DNA from: Polytrichum commune
Lineage: Eukaryota; Streptophyta; Polytrichopsida; Polytrichales; Polytrichaceae
DNA length: 64,000 nucleotides
Direction of reading: 5' to 3'
Assembly: GCA_950295325.1 (NCBI GenBank)
Contig: OX485803.1
Coordinates: forward strand, 14,878,001-14,942,000
Part shown: positions 61,426 to 64,000 of the stretch, piece by piece
How the letters are laid out: every line of letters starts with the position of its first letter
Numbering within the stretch: the stretch's first letter is position 1
Made by a program: the position numbers and the translations under genes
The notes under the pieces: model-generated
Database searches by the model: none
What the model was told of the DNA's origin: nothing
Seen by the model: the letters and a program-made list of their open reading frames with translations, nothing else

Positions 61426-61925
61426 TTAATACACGAGATTGAGAGCCCGAGACCACTCCACTTCAAGCGCTTTCATTGGTGGAAAAGGCGGAGCCCGTCC
61501 AAGTTCGCATCGCACCACGCTTGAGGGACCAACGGAGTGTGTGAATGTAAGGTGTATGTAACGTCTACATGGATTCCTACATGGCGTCTAATGGATCATG
61601 TTTCATGGTCACTTGGAGTGTTTTCGAAAACCTTCTTTTGGAGGTAGGCCTACCACAAGACCGGGAGATTATGGCACTCTGAACGCTCACAACCGTTGGT
61701 TTGTTCTATTTTTATCATGTGTGAGGATCCGCATGAATAGACATTCATTGAAATAGCATTTGGTTGAGGGCCCAGTCATGTATGACTACACACTACACTT
61801 GAGGGTCGGTGACCACACTACATGATTTTGGAGGTGTCTTGCGATAGCCTTTGGACACTTTCTTTTGGGCTCTCATAATTTCATGGTCACGGCTCTTGGC
61901 TCGTGTGTGAAGTGGCCCTTAGCTT

Positions 61926-63364
61926 TGGTCTGGAGGCACACATAACCGCTCACTTAAGATATTTTGCACCAAATCTGGAGAAGTATAAGGTGGTGCAATT
62001 TTATTTTATTTTTCTCATGTAGGAAGATAGAAATCATGAGGACTACGAATTTTGTGGTAATTTTATTCCTTAGATTGAAATTATTGTGAATTTTTTAACC
62101 CAAAAGTTGGCCCCAACGTGTTACCAATATATGGAGTCTGCCATAACCACTCATTCCTCCTCACCTTAACACTCAAAACTAAGACATGTGTCATGACACT
62201 ATTGGTTTTGGCCTAATTAAAATTCAATCCTAGCCTTATCGAGATTTCGGTACCCTATAGGTTGCCAATGGGGTCCTAATCAAGAATAAGGTGCCTATAC
62301 TAGAAATAGTGTACTGGAATAGGAGGATTGGGGGGGCTACTTATAAATCGAGATTATAAAGTTTCCAGTTGCAACTTCCTACATAACATTACACAACTCC
62401 TTGGCTACATCCTGTGGGACTAGGTATCACACTAGCTTGGACATGTGTCCTCCTAGCCCATTGCATCCATGCATTTGGAATAACATCCCATGTCAACACA
62501 ACCCAATACACCCATGCAAACCATATGCCCATGCCCATATGCCCCCCCCCCTTGCATGCGTCCCATACTTATAAGCCCCCCCCCATGACACGTCATCATG
62601 GCCTACCCTCCCTGCACCCATGCCATGTTGCCACCTTGGTTCCATTCCTGCCACCTCCCCTGGGTTTTTCCCACCACCTCTTGAGCTTGTCGTCCCCCCA
62701 TTTGCCCACATTTGTTTGTTTCCTTTTCACTTCTCACATGCTTGTTTTGGGGAAGAATCTTTGGCATGTGGTAATTTTCCTTTGTAATTTTAAAAAAAAA
62801 ATTCAAAATCAAGAACGGTGGGAATGGTGGGGAGTTTTGGGGGTAATAGCCTTGTCACCACACATCTTTTGTTATATATAGATGAGCACGATAGTCCTTC
62901 AATTATCATAGTTTTCCTCGATCATTTCCTCTTTTGTGGAAACAGACCATCATGTAGTTGCTTACTAATGTTGTGCAAGTGTTGTGAGTTCATGTGGGTT
63001 TGTGATAGATTATGATGTCAAACCATAAGAGTTCATCATGGGTTATGAATGCTACGAAATGCAATGTTAGTTTCGATGAACAATCATCTTATATCAAGAC
63101 ATACTTAATGAGTGAATTCTTTTATTTTACGAACAAGATACATTATGATGATTGATGTCTATGTGTCAAATTTTACTCACATTTAATTTGATGTACATCT
63201 CTTGGAAACTTGTACACATTTAAAGGTGTTCAAATCAATTTTGGAACATCATGGGGTCCAAGTCATGTAGAAAGTAGTGCCTGTGCAAAAGAGGGTGGGT
63301 GGGTGAAACAAAATTAAGGAAGGCAAAGAGGCTGCCCAATTGTCACTCAATGGAAAGTGGGGGC
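61926..63364. other. Gene-free interval with family T copy 2 and C runs
   Basis: 62375-62975 is the second copy of the repeat at 53450 (CATAACATTACACAACTCCT, then AATTATCATAGTTTTCCTCG and CATCATGTAGTTGCTTACTA). It is interrupted by C-rich sequence with runs at about 62541-62551 and 62577-62584. A 155-codon frame here is judged non-coding. Confidence 0.45.
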
Positions 63365-63591
63365 GGTGTCCAGGAATTTTTTCGTCATAATCGGTCGAGA
63401 TTCTAATGTTTTCCAAGTCCAACCGGTTACATGTTGACATTTTTTCAAATTTTCTTGGTAAGATGGGTCTATGTTTTATAAATTCTTCTAAAACGACGGG
63501 TAATTTCTTGAAGTCTTGAACTTCAACTGGTTATTTCTCAAACTCAATTGGTTCATTTGCAACTAGCAGCCAATTCTCGCCATCCATTGAG
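63365..63591. mobile_element. Family G MITE, copy 3
   Basis: CCAGGAATTTTTTCGTCATA, CCAACCGGTTACATGTTGAC, GAAGTCTTGAACTTCAACTG, TTATTTCTCAAACTCAATTG and CAATTCTCGCCATCC follow copy 1 in order. The terminal GGGGAGA motif is worn. Positions 63592-64000 show only a G run near 63808 and a short AT repeat near 63863. Confidence 0.65.
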
Positions 63592-64000
63592 TAGGGTATC
63601 CCTTCATCGGCATCATCATCATCCGTGTCTAAGGTAGGAGCACCTTAAACCAAGACAACACCCAAAACCAACGCCCTCAAAATCTTGCATAATAAGTACA
63701 AGTTGATTTGAGAAAGTTCACCATGTGAACATCAAGGCCCTCTAATCGTATTGGGTGCCACAATTTTCACATCAAAAAACTGTATTTATTTCAATATCAA
63801 AAGAAGAGGGGGGGGGGGAGGAAGGACAATACACACCCGGTCTCCTTTATTCTGCATGGGAATATATATATATATAATGGTTCATACGGCAACCACATGT
63901 ATGCCAAAAATACCTTAACTTCTTGGTTTAAGGTACTCTCTACCTTAACTTATATAAGTTCCTCCTTTCAACCGCAACCACCCATGTATGTACAACAATG

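Larger units (their letters stand above)
60738..61925 (-). mobile_element. Family R element split by a nested MITE
   Basis: Outer ends: AAAGCTAAGGGCCACTTAAT (after removing the insert) and, reversed at 61925, AAAGCTAAGGGCCACTTCAC. The inverted repeats continue inwards for about 40 bp to GAGAGCCCGAGACC and GAGCCGTGACC. The body 61430-61925 is the reverse of 49940-50441. Orientation is opposite to the other copies. Confidence 0.85.

Noticed and set aside
62414-62881. 155-codon frame rich in His, Pro and Cys
   Set aside because: It arises from C-rich low-complexity repeats inside a family T copy, with no domain or splice context.
1-64000. tRNA and rRNA genes
   Set aside because: No complete cloverleaf or rRNA segment was seen. 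The only B-box-like matches fall in the SINE-like copies. A covariance search would settle it.

Overview
The window is nuclear DNA of a land plant. Six spliced protein genes can be reconstructed, all with GT-AG introns. They include a chloroplast lumen TPR protein, a VTE6-type tocopherol gene and a mitochondrial RCC1 protein of the plant RUG3 type. Low gene density and a decayed LINE suggest a repeat-rich genome, possibly a seed-free plant, but the sequence does not fix the species.

Layout. The left edge holds the first exon of a TPR gene (minus strand). OS9 (plus, 8 exons, 399 aa) follows at 7.1-12.2 kb and RUG3-like (plus, 5 exons, 462 aa) at 17.5-21.9 kb. COQ9 (minus, 7 exons, 324 aa) lies at 25.5-29.3 kb and VTE6 (minus, 5 exons, at least 270 aa) at 31.2-34.6 kb. 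PTPA (plus, 2 exons, 405 aa) lies at 36.0-38.8 kb, divergent from VTE6. In the five genes complete in the window, exon phases agree at every junction and the summed exons are an exact multiple of three. From about 38.9 kb to the end I see no host gene, only transposon debris, short inverted-repeat elements, SINE-like copies, diverged tandem repeats, microsatellites and many poly-C/poly-G runs.

Functions. The genes are unrelated housekeeping genes and do not form a cluster: ER-associated degradation (OS9), mitochondrial RNA or complex I function (RUG3-like), ubiquinone synthesis (COQ9), phytol salvage to tocopherol (VTE6), PP2A activation (PTPA) and a thylakoid lumen TPR protein.

The distinctive content is the mobile DNA. 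There are two pogo/Tigger-like elements with precise TA-flanked ends, one keeping part of a transposase. A Tourist-like MITE is nested exactly in the terminal repeat of a related, larger MITE. At least six further repeat families recur across introns and intergenic DNA. Two local duplications touch genes: a roughly 350-bp duplication of the PTPA upstream region plus first codons, and a roughly 120-bp array that has copied the 5' splice site of VTE6 intron 1. I found no convincing new multi-gene system.
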